DNA of 52,052 bases from an uncultured Bacteroides sp. (GTDB lineage Bacteria > Bacteroidota > Bacteroidia > Bacteroidales > Bacteroidaceae): contig CASEKR010000054.1 in the NCBI GenBank assembly GCA_949288585.1, positions 1-52,052 on the forward strand, read 5' to 3'. Position numbers and translations under genes: made by a program. Below the pieces are notes generated by a model that had not been told where the DNA came from, made no database searches, and saw only the letters and a program-made list of their open reading frames with translations. Below, piece after piece: positions 8,324-17,036 of this stretch (position 1 is its first letter; each line of letters starts with the position of its first letter).

Positions 8324-9643
8324 TTACAGTTCCAACTTTCCTGTTGCCCGCAGGTATTCCGTTTCGTAGATTTTGTACTGCGTTTGGGCCTCGATTAGGT
8401 TACTTTCGGCCTGTTGCCATTGCGATTGCGCGTCAAGCAAGTCGGTCAGCGGGGCCATGGACGCGGCGTAGCGGTTGCGCATCACGCGCAGGTTTTCGTC
8501 GGCTTGTTTCAACCCCGTCTCTGCTGTTTGGATTAGGCGGTAGCCGTCTTCGATGTTCAGAATGGCCTGCCGGGCTTCGATGGAGAGCAGGCGGGTGTTT
8601 CTTCGCAGGTCCAGTTGCGCGTTGAGCAGGTCATACTTTGCTTTGCGGACTTTCTTGCGGTTTTCGCCCCAACTGAAGAGAGGCATCTGCACGGCCAGCA
8701 TCACCATGCCCAGCCCGTCGCGGAATTCTTGTGAGAACGGCACCATCGTGCCATTCCCCGCGTCGGCCAGGCCGTTGAGCTTGACGTTGCCGTAGTACAG
8801 GTAATTGGCCGTCAATCCCACCGTGGGCAGCATCGCGGCGCGGGCCATGCGGATTTGCTCCTTCCCGGCGGCGACTTGCTTTTCGAGCAGGAGCAGTTCC
8901 GGGCGGGCGTTGATGTCCGATGCCAGCAGGCCGGGTTGCGAGACGACGAAGATCGTGTCCGTGGCCTCTATCGCCGTGTCGAAATCGGTCCCCACGGTTT
9001 GGCACAGCGACAGCCGGCACAGGTCGGCCCCGTTCTTTGCTTTCTGCAACTGGTACAGTATTTCCGTGCGCTCGGCTTCGATGCGCAGCAGGTCGTTTTC
9101 CGTCGCCATGCCCGCCGCGAGCGCGGTTGCCGTCTGGCGGTACAAAGTATCCATTTGCGCGTGGTAACTTTCCAGCATCCGCACCTTCCGCCCGACGGCG
9201 ATGTACGTCCAATATGCCTGGTCGGCCTCCACCACCACGTCCATGCGGGTCATGCGGTAGCGTTCGGCGGCCGATTCTTTCCCGATGCGCGCCAGTCGTC
9301 GCCCGGTCGTGATTCTGCCCCCGGCGTAGAGGGGTTGCGTCAGGTTAATGCCGGCCATGTAGGTGCCGCGCATACGTAGTTCCGTTCCCCCCATGTCCAT
9401 GTCGGGGAACATATAGACGCCGGTGGCCGTCGCGTCCAGCTTGGGCAGGAAGGCAGCCCGGGCGATGCCCCGGTCCAGTTCGGCCTGTCTGAGGGCGTTG
9501 TCCGCTTTCCGGAGTTCTTCGCTGTGGGCCAATGCCATCTTGCGGCAATCGGCCTGCGAGAGCCTGAGTGTTTCTTGCGCCGGCGCATGGAGGCAGGACA
9601 GCAGGGCGGCGCAACACGAGAGAAGGATTGTTTTCTTGTTCAT
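8324..9643 (-). CDS. TolC-family outer-membrane efflux protein
   Basis: A 439-residue outer-membrane channel of a tripartite RND pump. It has a signal peptide (MNKKTILLSCCAALLSCLHAPAQE), then the repeated TolC helical hairpins and strands. Typical segments are AFLPKLDATATGVYMFPD, the Gly/Pro turn NLTQPLYAGGRI, and a second repeat with AMLPTVGLTANYLYYG and MPLFSWGENRKKVRKAK. The two-repeat OEP architecture (about 30-215 and 245-430) and length are normal. It is the last gene of the operon adaptor-RND-TolC, starting 10 nt after the RND stop. ATG 9652 would give a longer N-terminus (MYP-); 9643 gives a canonical signal peptide. Confidence 0.93.
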   Translation of the reverse strand: MNKKTILLSCCAALLSCLHAPAQETLRLSQADCRKMALAHSEELRKADNALRQAELDRGIARAAFLPKLDATATGVYMFPDMDMGGTELRMRGTYMAGINLTQPLYAGGRITTGRRLARIGKESAAERYRMTRMDVVVEADQAYWTYIAVGRKVRMLESYHAQMDTLYRQTATALAAGMATENDLLRIEAERTEILYQLQKAKNGADLCRLSLCQTVGTDFDTAIEATDTIFVVSQPGLLASDINARPELLLLEKQVAAGKEQIRMARAAMLPTVGLTANYLYYGNVKLNGLADAGNGTMVPFSQEFRDGLGMVMLAVQMPLFSWGENRKKVRKAKYDLLNAQLDLRRNTRLLSIEARQAILNIEDGYRLIQTAETGLKQADENLRVMRNRYAASMAPLTDLLDAQSQWQQAESNLIEAQTQYKIYETEYLRATGKLEL

Positions 9644-9653
9644 CGGATACATA

Positions 9654-12600
9654 TTATATATTAGCAGGTTTGCGGATACGGAACAGGACGGTGTAGAACA
9701 GGGGCAGGAGGACGAGCGTAATCATCGTGCCCATCGTCAGGCCGCCCATGATGGTGATGGCCATCGAGCCGTACATGGGATCCGTCACGAGCGGAATCAT
9801 GCCGACAATGGTGGTCAGCGAGGCCATCAGCACGGGACGCACACGCGAGACGGTCGCCTCGACCACAGCCGTATAGGGCGCTACCTGTTCTTCCGTCTGG
9901 AGGCGGTTGATTTCGTCCACCAGCACAATGGCGTTCTTCACCATCATGCCTATCAGCCCCAACATGCCGATGATGGCCATGAACGTCATGGGTTGTCCGC
10001 TCAGCAGGAGCGAAGGCGTAATGCCGCAGAAGACGAACGGGAAGCATAGCAGGATGAGGATGACTTTGCGCCAACTGTTGAACAGCAGCAACAGGATGCC
10101 CAAGATGAGGAAGATGGTAATCGGTACGAACTTCAGCAGGTTGCCAATGGCTTCGTCCTGCACTTCGCCTTCGCCGACCCAGCGCATTGCGTAGCCGTCG
10201 GGCAGGGGAATGGCTTCCACTTCGTCCTGGATGGAGGCCACGACCTTGGCCGGGGTGGCGTCGCTGCGGTCGGGATTGGGGTCGCACTCTGCTTCGATGA
10301 TGCGCCGGCCGTTGCGGCGCACGACCAAATCCTCGTCCCAGTCGAGCCGCAAGCCATCGACCACGTTGCCGAGCGGGACAGCCCGGAAAACTTTGTCTTG
10401 CAGTTCGCTCATCGTCTTTCCGCCGGACAAAGCCCCTTGCAGTTCTTCGTTGGACAAATGGGCGTTCATCATGCTCCAGACCGGTATCTCTTCCAAGTTC
10501 CGGATGCGGCTGCCGTCGTCCCTCCGCACTTGCAGGTTGAGCGTCACCATGCGCTCCTGGTCGTTCAGCACCCCGACGGGCATCCCGTCCGTGGCGGCCA
10601 GCAGGGCATTGGCCACGTCGCCGCGTCCGATGCCGGAACGCAAGGCGTCCTGTTGCACGTATCCGGCCACAAACGCCTTGCCTGTCGGCTTCCAGTTGTT
10701 TTGCACCGAGTAGGCATCCACGTAGGGAGAACGGCGCATGATGTCTTCGGCTTGGGCGCTCAGCCGGCGCAATACAGCCGGGTCGGGGCCGCTGAACTCC
10801 ACTTCGACCGTGTGCGACGTAGAGGTGGAGAAGTTGTACTTCCGGATGCGGATGTAAGCCTCGGGGTACAGTTCGCGGAGTTGCTTGCGGATGCCGGGAA
10901 TCTGTTCCTGCACGGTGCCGTAGTCCTTGCAGTCCACAATCAGTTCGCCGTAGCAGTCGCCGCCGGAGGTCATCGGACGCACCAGGCAGTACAAGGCCGG
11001 CGCGCTGCCCTGGCTGACGGCTACGCGCTCCACCTCCGGGTTTTCCTTGAGCAGGTCGCTCATCTCCAACAGGCGGTCGCGCACGGTGTCGGCATCGGCC
11101 GCCGAGGGGAAGAAGCATTCTACCACGAACTGCTTGTAGTCGAAGTCGGGGAAAAACAGGTTTTTGACGCGCGTCATTCCAAAGATGCAAAGCACCAGCA
11201 CGCCGAACGCCACGGCAATGGCCGTCCGCTTATAGCCAATGAGGAAACCGATGGCGCGCCGTATGAAGCGGTGCACCGGGGAGTTCATGACCGTGCCCGT
11301 GCTGTCGCTGCCCGCTTCTTTCCGCTCCGGCAACCACGACTTGGCACAGAACGGCACTTGTACCAGGGCCAGCATCCAACTGGCCAGCAGGCTGACGCAG
11401 AGTACCAGGAAAAGGTCGCGGGCATACTCGCCGGCGGTGTCGGGCGAAAGATACACACAGATGAACGTGGCGGCGGCAATGACGGTAGCCCCCAGCAGGG
11501 GCAAGGCTGTGTTGCGCCCGATGCGGTAGAGGTACGTCTCTTGGGGCAGCCCTCGTTGTTTGTCAATCAGGATGCCGTCCATGATGACGACGGCATTGTC
11601 TACCAACATGCCCATTGCCACGATGAATGCGCCCAGCGAGATGCGTTGCAGCGTCGTGCCGCACACCAACAGGATGGGGAACGAAACAGCCACCGTAAGC
11701 ACCAGCCCGAAACCGATAATCAGCCCGCTACGGAAACCCATGGTGAAGATGAGTACCAGTATGACGATGGCCACCGATTCCACTAAGTTCCACATGAACG
11801 AAGAAATGGCCGCGCTTACCTTGTCCGGTTGGAAGAAAATCTTCTCCGTCTGGAGTCCCGCAGGCAGGCGCTTCATGGCCTCGGCCAACTTTGCATCGAC
11901 CGCTTTGCCCACGTCCGGCACGATGGCTGACGACTCCATGGCCAAGCAGATGGCGAGCGCGGGCTTCCCGTCCACGAAGAACCCGTTGCGTTGAGGCTCT
12001 GCGAACGCGCGCTCCACGCGGGCAATATCACCGATGCGCATTGTCTTCCCGTCCAGTGTCTGGATTATCAACTCGCGGATGTCCTCTTCATCCTCCACGG
12101 CCGAATCCACATACAGCGCGATACGCTCTTCACCGTCGGCATACCGTCCGGCGTTTACTGTCTTCCCGGCTGCTTGCAAAGCCGACATGATTTGAGTGGG
12201 GATGATGCCGTTCCGCGCAATCTGCTCTTTGGACAGGATAATGTTGATGACTTCTTCGCGGTTGCCGATGAGGTTGATGCGTTTGACGCCCTTCACGTCG
12301 AGCAGTTCGCGGCGGAGGTACTTGGCGTAGTCATACATCTCGGGATAGTCGTATCCTTCGCCGGTCAGGGCGTAGAAGATGCCGTACACGTCCATCATGT
12401 CGTCGATGACAATCGGACTGTAACAACCCTGTGGAAGGCGCAGGGCGGCATTACTCACTTTGCGGCGGAGCAGGTCGAAGTGCTGTTCAAGGTCGCGGTT
12501 GAGTACCGTCATCAGAAACTCGACGGTGAACATGGCGGAACTGTTCTGGCATTCGGTCTTCACTTTTCTTACGTTCGGAAGCGCGCGCAATTCGTCCTCC

Positions 12601-12800
12601 ATCAGTTGGGCGACTTCCAGTTCCATCTCGTGCGCGCTTGCCCCCTGCCACGTGACCACGACCATGGCTTGCTTGGCCGATACGGCTGGGTCTTCCAACT
12701 TCGGCATCTGCACGAACGCGAGCACGCCGGCAATCAAGATGGCCGCCATGAACGACCAGAACAGTATCGGCCGGCGCATGAAAAACTCTGTCACTTTCAT
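9654..12800 (-). CDS. RND efflux transporter, inner-membrane permease subunit
   Basis: A 1048-residue HAE1-like RND pump. The N-terminal TM1 (RRPILFWSFMAAILIAGVLAF) is followed by a large porter domain, a TM2-6 cluster (about 335-510), a second porter domain, and a TM8-12 cluster ending VLLPLFYTVLFRIRK. The proton-relay region in TM4 reads GMLVDNAVVIMDG (about 397-409): the first Asp of the usual DD pair is present and the second is Asn. TM10 has GLIGMMVKNAIVLVDE, retaining the relay Lys. It starts at the A of the adaptor's TGA (TGATG overlap), so translation is coupled. Expected role: proton-driven export of drugs, detergents or lipophilic compounds with its adaptor and TolC partner. The substrate cannot be predicted. 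A GTG at 12803 is an alternative start. Confidence 0.94.
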   Translation of the reverse strand: MKVTEFFMRRPILFWSFMAAILIAGVLAFVQMPKLEDPAVSAKQAMVVVTWQGASAHEMELEVAQLMEDELRALPNVRKVKTECQNSSAMFTVEFLMTVLNRDLEQHFDLLRRKVSNAALRLPQGCYSPIVIDDMMDVYGIFYALTGEGYDYPEMYDYAKYLRRELLDVKGVKRINLIGNREEVINIILSKEQIARNGIIPTQIMSALQAAGKTVNAGRYADGEERIALYVDSAVEDEEDIRELIIQTLDGKTMRIGDIARVERAFAEPQRNGFFVDGKPALAICLAMESSAIVPDVGKAVDAKLAEAMKRLPAGLQTEKIFFQPDKVSAAISSFMWNLVESVAIVILVLIFTMGFRSGLIIGFGLVLTVAVSFPILLVCGTTLQRISLGAFIVAMGMLVDNAVVIMDGILIDKQRGLPQETYLYRIGRNTALPLLGATVIAAATFICVYLSPDTAGEYARDLFLVLCVSLLASWMLALVQVPFCAKSWLPERKEAGSDSTGTVMNSPVHRFIRRAIGFLIGYKRTAIAVAFGVLVLCIFGMTRVKNLFFPDFDYKQFVVECFFPSAADADTVRDRLLEMSDLLKENPEVERVAVSQGSAPALYCLVRPMTSGGDCYGELIVDCKDYGTVQEQIPGIRKQLRELYPEAYIRIRKYNFSTSTSHTVEVEFSGPDPAVLRRLSAQAEDIMRRSPYVDAYSVQNNWKPTGKAFVAGYVQQDALRSGIGRGDVANALLAATDGMPVGVLNDQERMVTLNLQVRRDDGSRIRNLEEIPVWSMMNAHLSNEELQGALSGGKTMSELQDKVFRAVPLGNVVDGLRLDWDEDLVVRRNGRRIIEAECDPNPDRSDATPAKVVASIQDEVEAIPLPDGYAMRWVGEGEVQDEAIGNLLKFVPITIFLILGILLLLFNSWRKVILILLCFPFVFCGITPSLLLSGQPMTFMAIIGMLGLIGMMVKNAIVLVDEINRLQTEEQVAPYTAVVEATVSRVRPVLMASLTTIVGMIPLVTDPMYGSMAITIMGGLTMGTMITLVLLPLFYTVLFRIRKPANI

Positions 12801-13861
12801 CACAACAGCCCTCCTACGTTGGTTTCGCTTTCTTTGTTAATAACGCGTACCCGCTCTCCTTCCCGGAGGACATGGACACCGGCACGCACTATGCGCTCTC
12901 CGCCCGTCAGTCCACTGACGACAATGGCGCGCCCTTCTTCATCTGTCCCGTTCAGCACAACGGGCTGTCTGGTAACAGTGGAATCTTGCCTGAACACCCA
13001 GACGCACGGCTCTTTTTGCTTCTCGTCGCGGAAGATGGCGGCCAGCGGCACGGCGACTTTGGCGGCGGCTGTATCGTCCTTCGAGACAATCCCCACTTCC
13101 ACGTTCATGCCCGCCGTAATCTGTTTGTCTGGTTGTTCGGCAAAAGTCAGGCGTAACTGGTAGAGTTGGTTGCCGTCGGCCTTAGGGGTCAGGCTCAAGG
13201 CTTTCATGGGCATTTCCTTGTCGATTCCGCTTGCTTTGCAATAGTATCGTACGAACTTGCCGCGCATTCTGTATTCATGGGCAGGAATATCGGCTACTAC
13301 TTCCATGTGCGAGACATCCAGCAGAGTGAACAAGGCTGTGCCGGCATCGACCATCTCCGCCGGTGAGAAGTTTACGCTCTGCACGTAGCCGTCTGTCGGT
13401 GCATACAGTTTTGTGTATTCCAATTTGTTTTTGTTTACTTGCAACTGCACTCCCAATTGCTTCAGCCCGGCCACGGCCTTCTCATAATCGTTAGCCGAGA
13501 TGCTCTTCTGCTCGAAGAGTTGCTTCGTGCGCTCTACTTCGCCTTTCAGTTGGTCGTACTGTATTTGTAAGGCTTCGACTCCTAACTGGTAGTCTGCGTC
13601 GTCCAGTTCGGCCATCAGTTCTCCCTGCCGGACGTAATCGCCTTCACGGGCATGAATGCGTTCAATCTGCCCGGCCGTCTTGAAGCCGAGGCTAATGGCG
13701 TGCGCCTCGCGGACGATGCCCGGATGGATAGTGGTACGGACAGGCTCCTGCACGGCAGTCGTTGCCAGCACGACGCTTCGCATTTCCGCTTTTTCTTGCG
13801 ATGGGCTGCCACAGGCGCAGAGCACCCCGGCGAAGACGGTCCAAGTAATCAATCTTTTCAT
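12800..13861 (-). CDS. RND efflux periplasmic adaptor (HlyD/membrane-fusion family lipoprotein)
   Basis: A 353-residue adaptor with a lipoprotein signal (MKRLITWTVFAGVLCACGSP; lipobox Cys at 15 or 17). Next is the barrel-sandwich lipoyl-like half-motif (GFKTAGQIERIHAREGDYVRQGELM), a short alpha-hairpin (about 100-140), the second lipoyl half (LYAPTDGYVQSVNFSPAEMV), then beta-barrel and membrane-proximal domains. It bridges the RND permease and TolC in the periplasm. It is the first gene of the three-gene operon, divergent from an AraC-type regulator 170 bp away. The open frame continues 55 codons upstream, but the lipoprotein signal fixes the start at 13861. Confidence 0.93.
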   Translation of the reverse strand: MKRLITWTVFAGVLCACGSPSQEKAEMRSVVLATTAVQEPVRTTIHPGIVREAHAISLGFKTAGQIERIHAREGDYVRQGELMAELDDADYQLGVEALQIQYDQLKGEVERTKQLFEQKSISANDYEKAVAGLKQLGVQLQVNKNKLEYTKLYAPTDGYVQSVNFSPAEMVDAGTALFTLLDVSHMEVVADIPAHEYRMRGKFVRYYCKASGIDKEMPMKALSLTPKADGNQLYQLRLTFAEQPDKQITAGMNVEVGIVSKDDTAAAKVAVPLAAIFRDEKQKEPCVWVFRQDSTVTRQPVVLNGTDEEGRAIVVSGLTGGERIVRAGVHVLREGERVRVINKESETNVGGLL

Positions 13862-13900
13862 TTTTCGTTCGATATTTAATGGTTGTTTTCCTATTTGTTG

Positions 13901-13908
13901 CAAAGTTC
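13901..13908 (-). promoter_or_regulatory. Candidate -7 box for the efflux operon
   Basis: GAACTTTG on the minus strand, 40 nt upstream of the adaptor ATG, matches TAnnTTTG at all but the first base. The palindrome at 13939-13958 would lie around and just upstream of its -33 region. Confidence 0.4.
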
Positions 13909-13938
13909 CTGATTTATCCGGGAAACCATTTCTCCCAA

Positions 13939-13958
13939 TAAGACAATAAATTGTCCTA
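13939..13958. promoter_or_regulatory. Near-perfect 20-bp palindrome in the araC/efflux divergent region
   Basis: TAAGACAATAAATTGTCCTA is symmetric except for one pair; the core GACAAT-AA-ATTGTC is perfect. It is central in the 170-bp divergent spacer, so a bound regulator could act on both promoters. Operator function is inferred. Confidence 0.5.
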
Positions 13959-14031
13959 AAGGATGACGAATCTTGGATGTGTCGGTCTAAACAACTAATT
14001 TTACTCGCGGAAAAGTAGAAAAGCAAAGAAC

Positions 14032-14937
14032 ATGAAACAGCCTTATTTGAATTTGGACTTGATTCACCTGACCACGGAAGGTTTGGCGGTGCATCTGGAT
14101 AAGGAGTTCATATTGATTGATAACCTGGATGAAGCTACGGGAGATGTGAGTACGGAGTGGGAGTTTGCCTACCATCCCGTCAAGCTTTCCTTTATTGTTT
14201 GCATTTTCTGTGTGGCCGGCCGGATGCGGCTCCGGCTGAATTTGCAGGATTACGAGTTGAAGGCCAACAATATCCTGATTGCCCAGGAAGGTGTCATTGG
14301 GGAATACTTGGGCATGGACGGTGATACGCGGGTGGCGGTGATTGCTTTTACGCCCGACTACTTTCAGGCAGCGTTGCAAGTTGAAGCGACGATATCCTTG
14401 CAACGCAGGCTATACGCTTCGCCTCTTTGCCGCTTGACGTCCGGAGCCATGAAGGAATCGATGCTGATTTACCGTCTGATGAAAGCGAAAGTGGCAGAAA
14501 CAGACAATCCTTTCCGCAAAGGAGCACTGCTTGGCTACGCCCAAGTCCTGACTTACAATGCTTACCGATATTTGCTTTTGTCCGATGCCGATACGGGGGA
14601 CAAGAAAGAAAAAAGTAGCCGGCAGCAAGAACTATATAACCAATTTGTCAAAGAAGTGCAACGCAGCTACACGCATGAACGCAGTATCTCCTTCTATGCA
14701 AATGCCTTGTGCGTGACGCCCAAGTACCTTTCGCAGGTCGTGCATAAAGTAAGCGGGCGTTTTGCCGGCGATTGGATAGCCGATTTCGTCATCCTGGAAG
14801 CAAAAGCCATGCTTAAAAGCCGTAAATACACCATCCAGCAGATAGCGGATTTGCTGAACTTTGCCAACCAATCTTTTTTCGGAAGGTATTTCAAGGACAA
14901 AGTCGGATGCTCTCCTTCTGAATACCAGAAGTCATGA
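14032..14937 (+). CDS. AraC-family transcriptional regulator
   Basis: A 301-residue regulator. The N-terminal cupin-like sensing domain (about 20-170, including CVAGRMRLRLNLQDYELKAN, a beta-rich AraC_binding pattern) leads to a C-terminal double helix-turn-helix (about 205-300). In the latter, SISFYANALCVTPKYLSQVV is the first HTH, and TIQQIADLLNFANQSFFGRYF...GCSPSEYQKS is the second, with the family signature. It is divergent from the adaptor-RND-TolC operon, and such regulators typically control the adjacent pump; this is inferred from context. A candidate promoter, TAATTTTA at 13997-14004, deviates from consensus in the last base. Confidence 0.93.
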   Translation: MKQPYLNLDLIHLTTEGLAVHLDKEFILIDNLDEATGDVSTEWEFAYHPVKLSFIVCIFCVAGRMRLRLNLQDYELKANNILIAQEGVIGEYLGMDGDTRVAVIAFTPDYFQAALQVEATISLQRRLYASPLCRLTSGAMKESMLIYRLMKAKVAETDNPFRKGALLGYAQVLTYNAYRYLLLSDADTGDKKEKSSRQQELYNQFVKEVQRSYTHERSISFYANALCVTPKYLSQVVHKVSGRFAGDWIADFVILEAKAMLKSRKYTIQQIADLLNFANQSFFGRYFKDKVGCSPSEYQKS

Positions 14938-15002
14938 AGCGTTTATCCTACCTACCTGGAGACTTCGCAGGCAGTGCCGTCTTTTTTCTGGGCGAAAAGT
15001 TC

Positions 15003-15031
15003 TTGTCATCCGGCAAATCTCTGTACCTTTG
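15003..15031 (+). promoter_or_regulatory. Promoter of the tyrosine phosphatase gene
   Basis: The -33 TTG (15003-15005) and -7 TACCTTTG (15024-15031) are 18 bp apart, 62 nt upstream of the start codon. Confidence 0.6.
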
Positions 15032-15092
15032 CCTCCCGATGGAAATCCGGCAATCCTTCTGCCGGGATTGTTGAAAATCGGAAACAGTGATT

Positions 15093-15608
15093 ATGATGGA
15101 AAAGAAAAAGATACTCTTCGTGTGCCTCGGTAATATTTGTCGTTCGTCAGCAGCCGAGGGAGTGATGCGTCGGCTGGTGGAAGAAGCTGGAATGGATGAC
15201 TGTTTTGAAATAGATTCTGCCGGTATCTTGTCTTATCACCGGGGCGAATTGCCCGACCCGCGCATGAGGGCGCATGCCGCACGGCGGGGCTATCACTTGA
15301 CGCACCGCTCGCGTCCTGTCACCACCGATGACTTCCTGCATTTTGACCTTATTATCGGCATGGATGCGCGGAACATGGACGACCTGCGTGAACGCGCCCC
15401 TTCTCCCGTGGAGTGGGCGAAGTTGCGCCGAATGACGGACTTCACGCTTGTGCATACGGAGGCCGACCATGTGCCCGACCCATATTATGGCGGTGCCGAG
15501 GGGTTTGAATATGTGTTGGATTTGTTGGAAGATGCCTGTGCCGGCTTGTTGCAAGCGTGCCTCACGGACGGTGGTAGACATCGTAATAGTGGCGCTTCTC
15601 CGGATTGA
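15093..15608 (+). CDS. Low-molecular-weight protein-tyrosine-phosphatase
   Basis: A 171-residue cytoplasmic phosphatase. The P-loop is VCLGNICRSS (catalytic Cys about residue 11 and Arg in CX5R-S). The general-acid loop is VPDPYYGG (about 128), where Asp protonates the leaving group. It cleaves phosphotyrosine; in bacteria it often pairs with capsule BY-kinases, but none is visible here. The arsenate reductase subgroup shares the P-loop, but the DPYYG loop supports phosphatase. Starts at 15093 or 15096 (ATG ATG) are equivalent. The last 47 bp overlap the 3' end of the convergent gene on the other strand, giving a Gly/Arg/Ser-rich tail probably not needed for activity. Confidence 0.93.
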   Translation: MMEKKKILFVCLGNICRSSAAEGVMRRLVEEAGMDDCFEIDSAGILSYHRGELPDPRMRAHAARRGYHLTHRSRPVTTDDFLHFDLIIGMDARNMDDLRERAPSPVEWAKLRRMTDFTLVHTEADHVPDPYYGGAEGFEYVLDLLEDACAGLLQACLTDGGRHRNSGASPD

Positions 15609-16326
15609 GGCTACATGTGGCATCCACTCCGGCCTGGCGGAGAGTTTCAGCCAGTTCTGCAAGGCTGCTACGGGGCACGCACCCAATGTAGAACAGGTGG
15701 TAGTGGCAGTCCTCTTCCAGCAGTTCCATGACGTGCGTGTGCTGCTGCTCGCGGGCAAAGTCAATGTTCAGTTTCCGTATACGTTCATAAGGGAAGACTT
15801 GTGTGCGTCCCCGGCCATGCACTTGCAGCTCGTGGCTGTCGAGCGACACGTAGCAATAGCGCGTTAGTAGCGTGTAGAAACCGTAGACGGCCAAGGCGAA
15901 ACAGGGCAGGCTGAACCACACTCCCGCTGCTTGTCCTTGGATGCCGGCCAGGTAGAATCCTAAGCAGAAGAATCCCAAGGTGAGCAGGACCTGCCACGTG
16001 AGTAGGAGCGAAGGGCGGCGAAACGTGACTGTTTGCGGCGGCACAGCCTCGCGCGGCAGTTTTTTCTCATTCTCCATCGCGATTCCCTGTGCCATCAGGT
16101 AACGGATGACGGCACTGCGATGATGGCGTGCGTGGAGAATAAAGGCATGCTCGCTGCCGTCGGCCATGTGCAGCGTCAGTATGCCCGCTCCGTACAAATT
16201 CTCTTCGCTGTGCCTGTCCGTCACCGGAGTGTAGCGTTTCATGAAGCTGAAGGAAGTGACTTCGTGTACGTTGATTCTTTTTTTCCGGAGCAGGCGTTCA
16301 GCCTGCCGTGTGTGTCTGTCTTCCAT
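15562..16326 (-). CDS. Two-TM membrane protein with a PH-like C-terminal region, function unknown
   Basis: A 254-residue protein I cannot assign to a characterised family. The N-terminal cytoplasmic part (about 1-100) is basic and His-rich. Two hydrophobic helices follow (about 107-128 and 134-152: LLLTWQVLLTLGFFCLGFYLA; VWFSLPCFALAVYGFYTLL). After them comes a soluble domain with beta-strands (YCYVSLDSHELQVHGRGRT...FPYERIRKLNIDF) resembling bacterial membrane-associated PH domains. Role unknown. It is convergent with the phosphatase gene and overlaps its 3' end by 47 bp. A -7 box (16355-16362) lies 29 nt upstream. Confidence 0.7.
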   Translation of the reverse strand: MEDRHTRQAERLLRKKRINVHEVTSFSFMKRYTPVTDRHSEENLYGAGILTLHMADGSEHAFILHARHHRSAVIRYLMAQGIAMENEKKLPREAVPPQTVTFRRPSLLLTWQVLLTLGFFCLGFYLAGIQGQAAGVWFSLPCFALAVYGFYTLLTRYCYVSLDSHELQVHGRGRTQVFPYERIRKLNIDFAREQQHTHVMELLEEDCHYHLFYIGCVPRSSLAELAETLRQAGVDATCSLNPEKRHYYDVYHRP

Positions 16327-16354
16327 AGTTCTTTCCTATTAGGGGATTACGTGG

Positions 16355-16362
16355 CAAAGATA
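16355..16362 (-). promoter_or_regulatory. -7 box for the PH-like membrane protein gene
   Basis: TATCTTTG on the minus strand, 29 nt upstream of the ATG at 16326, matches TAnnTTTG. Confidence 0.55.
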
Positions 16363-16417
16363 ATCATTTGTCTTCATATTTTCTTCCCGGCGATGCATTT
16401 TGTACACTGTTACCTCT

Positions 16418-16425
16418 TATCTTTG
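16418..16425 (+). promoter_or_regulatory. -7 box at the left edge of the accessory island
   Basis: TATCTTTG matches TAnnTTTG. A TTTTG lies 15 bp upstream, shorter than the usual spacing. It points into the 35-codon frame at 16453. Confidence 0.4.
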
Positions 16426-16452
16426 TTCTTAATAAAAACAAAAGACTGTGTT

Positions 16453-16560
16453 ATGAACGCTGGCAGATTATTATTACCAACTAAAGAAAAACTGCCAGAT
16501 TTGCCGCAGGAAGGGTTGTCGCATGATACCTATACATTAATAGTGCATATCCGCCTTTGA
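16453..16560 (+). pseudogene. 35-codon open frame, probably a truncated gene start
   Basis: ATG-initiated frame (MNAGRLLLPTKEKLPDLPQE...) behind a plausible promoter, ending at TGA 16558-16560. I see no family match. It directly precedes the decayed mobilisation fragment and may be the N-terminus of a gene cut off by deletion or recombination. Confidence 0.3.
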
Positions 16561-16561
16561 A

Positions 16562-16964
16562 AGTCAGAACAAAGAGTTGATACAGCAATATCAAAACAAT
16601 AGTATGGGAACATGAGGATGAACGCAACGAATATACGGACAAGATACAAGGCTACTTTCCCTATGTGGAGAAACTGTTGCCGTTGATTGACTTCTGCCGA
16701 AACGCCTTGAAATTCTTTGAAAGGGTAATTTAAGAATTGTGCAAGTTGAAGAAGGTGAGGTTGGAAGTTGATTTTTATTTTCCCGAGTTCAATCGAAAGA
16801 TTCGTGACGAGGATGCGGCATTCTCATTTGAAGAGGACAAAAACAGAAAAGGACAATACGTAAATGACATTCCGCTTGTACAATGGTTCAGGCAGAATGC
16901 GAATGAATGGAGAAACTGTTTGGGAATTGTACCTACAAGGCAGGATAAATGGCTGAAAATGTAG
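16562..16964 (+). pseudogene. Decayed C-terminus of a mobilisation (relaxase/MobV-like) protein
   Basis: Three pieces read in succession. SQNKELIQQYQNN comes first in one frame. After a frameshift it continues IVWEHEDERNEYTDKIQGYF...LPLIDFCR, which ends at an in-frame TAA (16731-16733). The same frame then resumes, KKVRLEVDFYFPEFNRKIR...VQWFRQNANEW, to 16964. The segment order and the wording 'WEHEDER...YFPYVEKLLPLIDFCR' resemble C-termini of Bacteroides plasmid/transposon mobilisation proteins; this is from memory and tentative. With a frameshift and a stop it is not functional. It marks the left edge of the AT-rich island. Confidence 0.5.
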
Positions 16965-17036
16965 AATGCGCTCTAAAATCTACTCCAAAAGAAAATAAAA
17001 ACATTATAAGATAGGGGATTATCGGAAAAAATCCTT

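Noticed and set aside
9661-11190. A 509-codon open frame on the minus strand inside the RND gene
   Set aside because: Shadow frame of the RND permease in G+C-rich DNA. The product is Arg/His/Gly-rich without any domain, while the overlapping RND gene has clear motifs.
10398-13163. Long plus-strand open frames opposite the RND and adaptor genes
   Set aside because: Antisense shadows with low-complexity translations. The minus-strand genes are fully supported by motifs.
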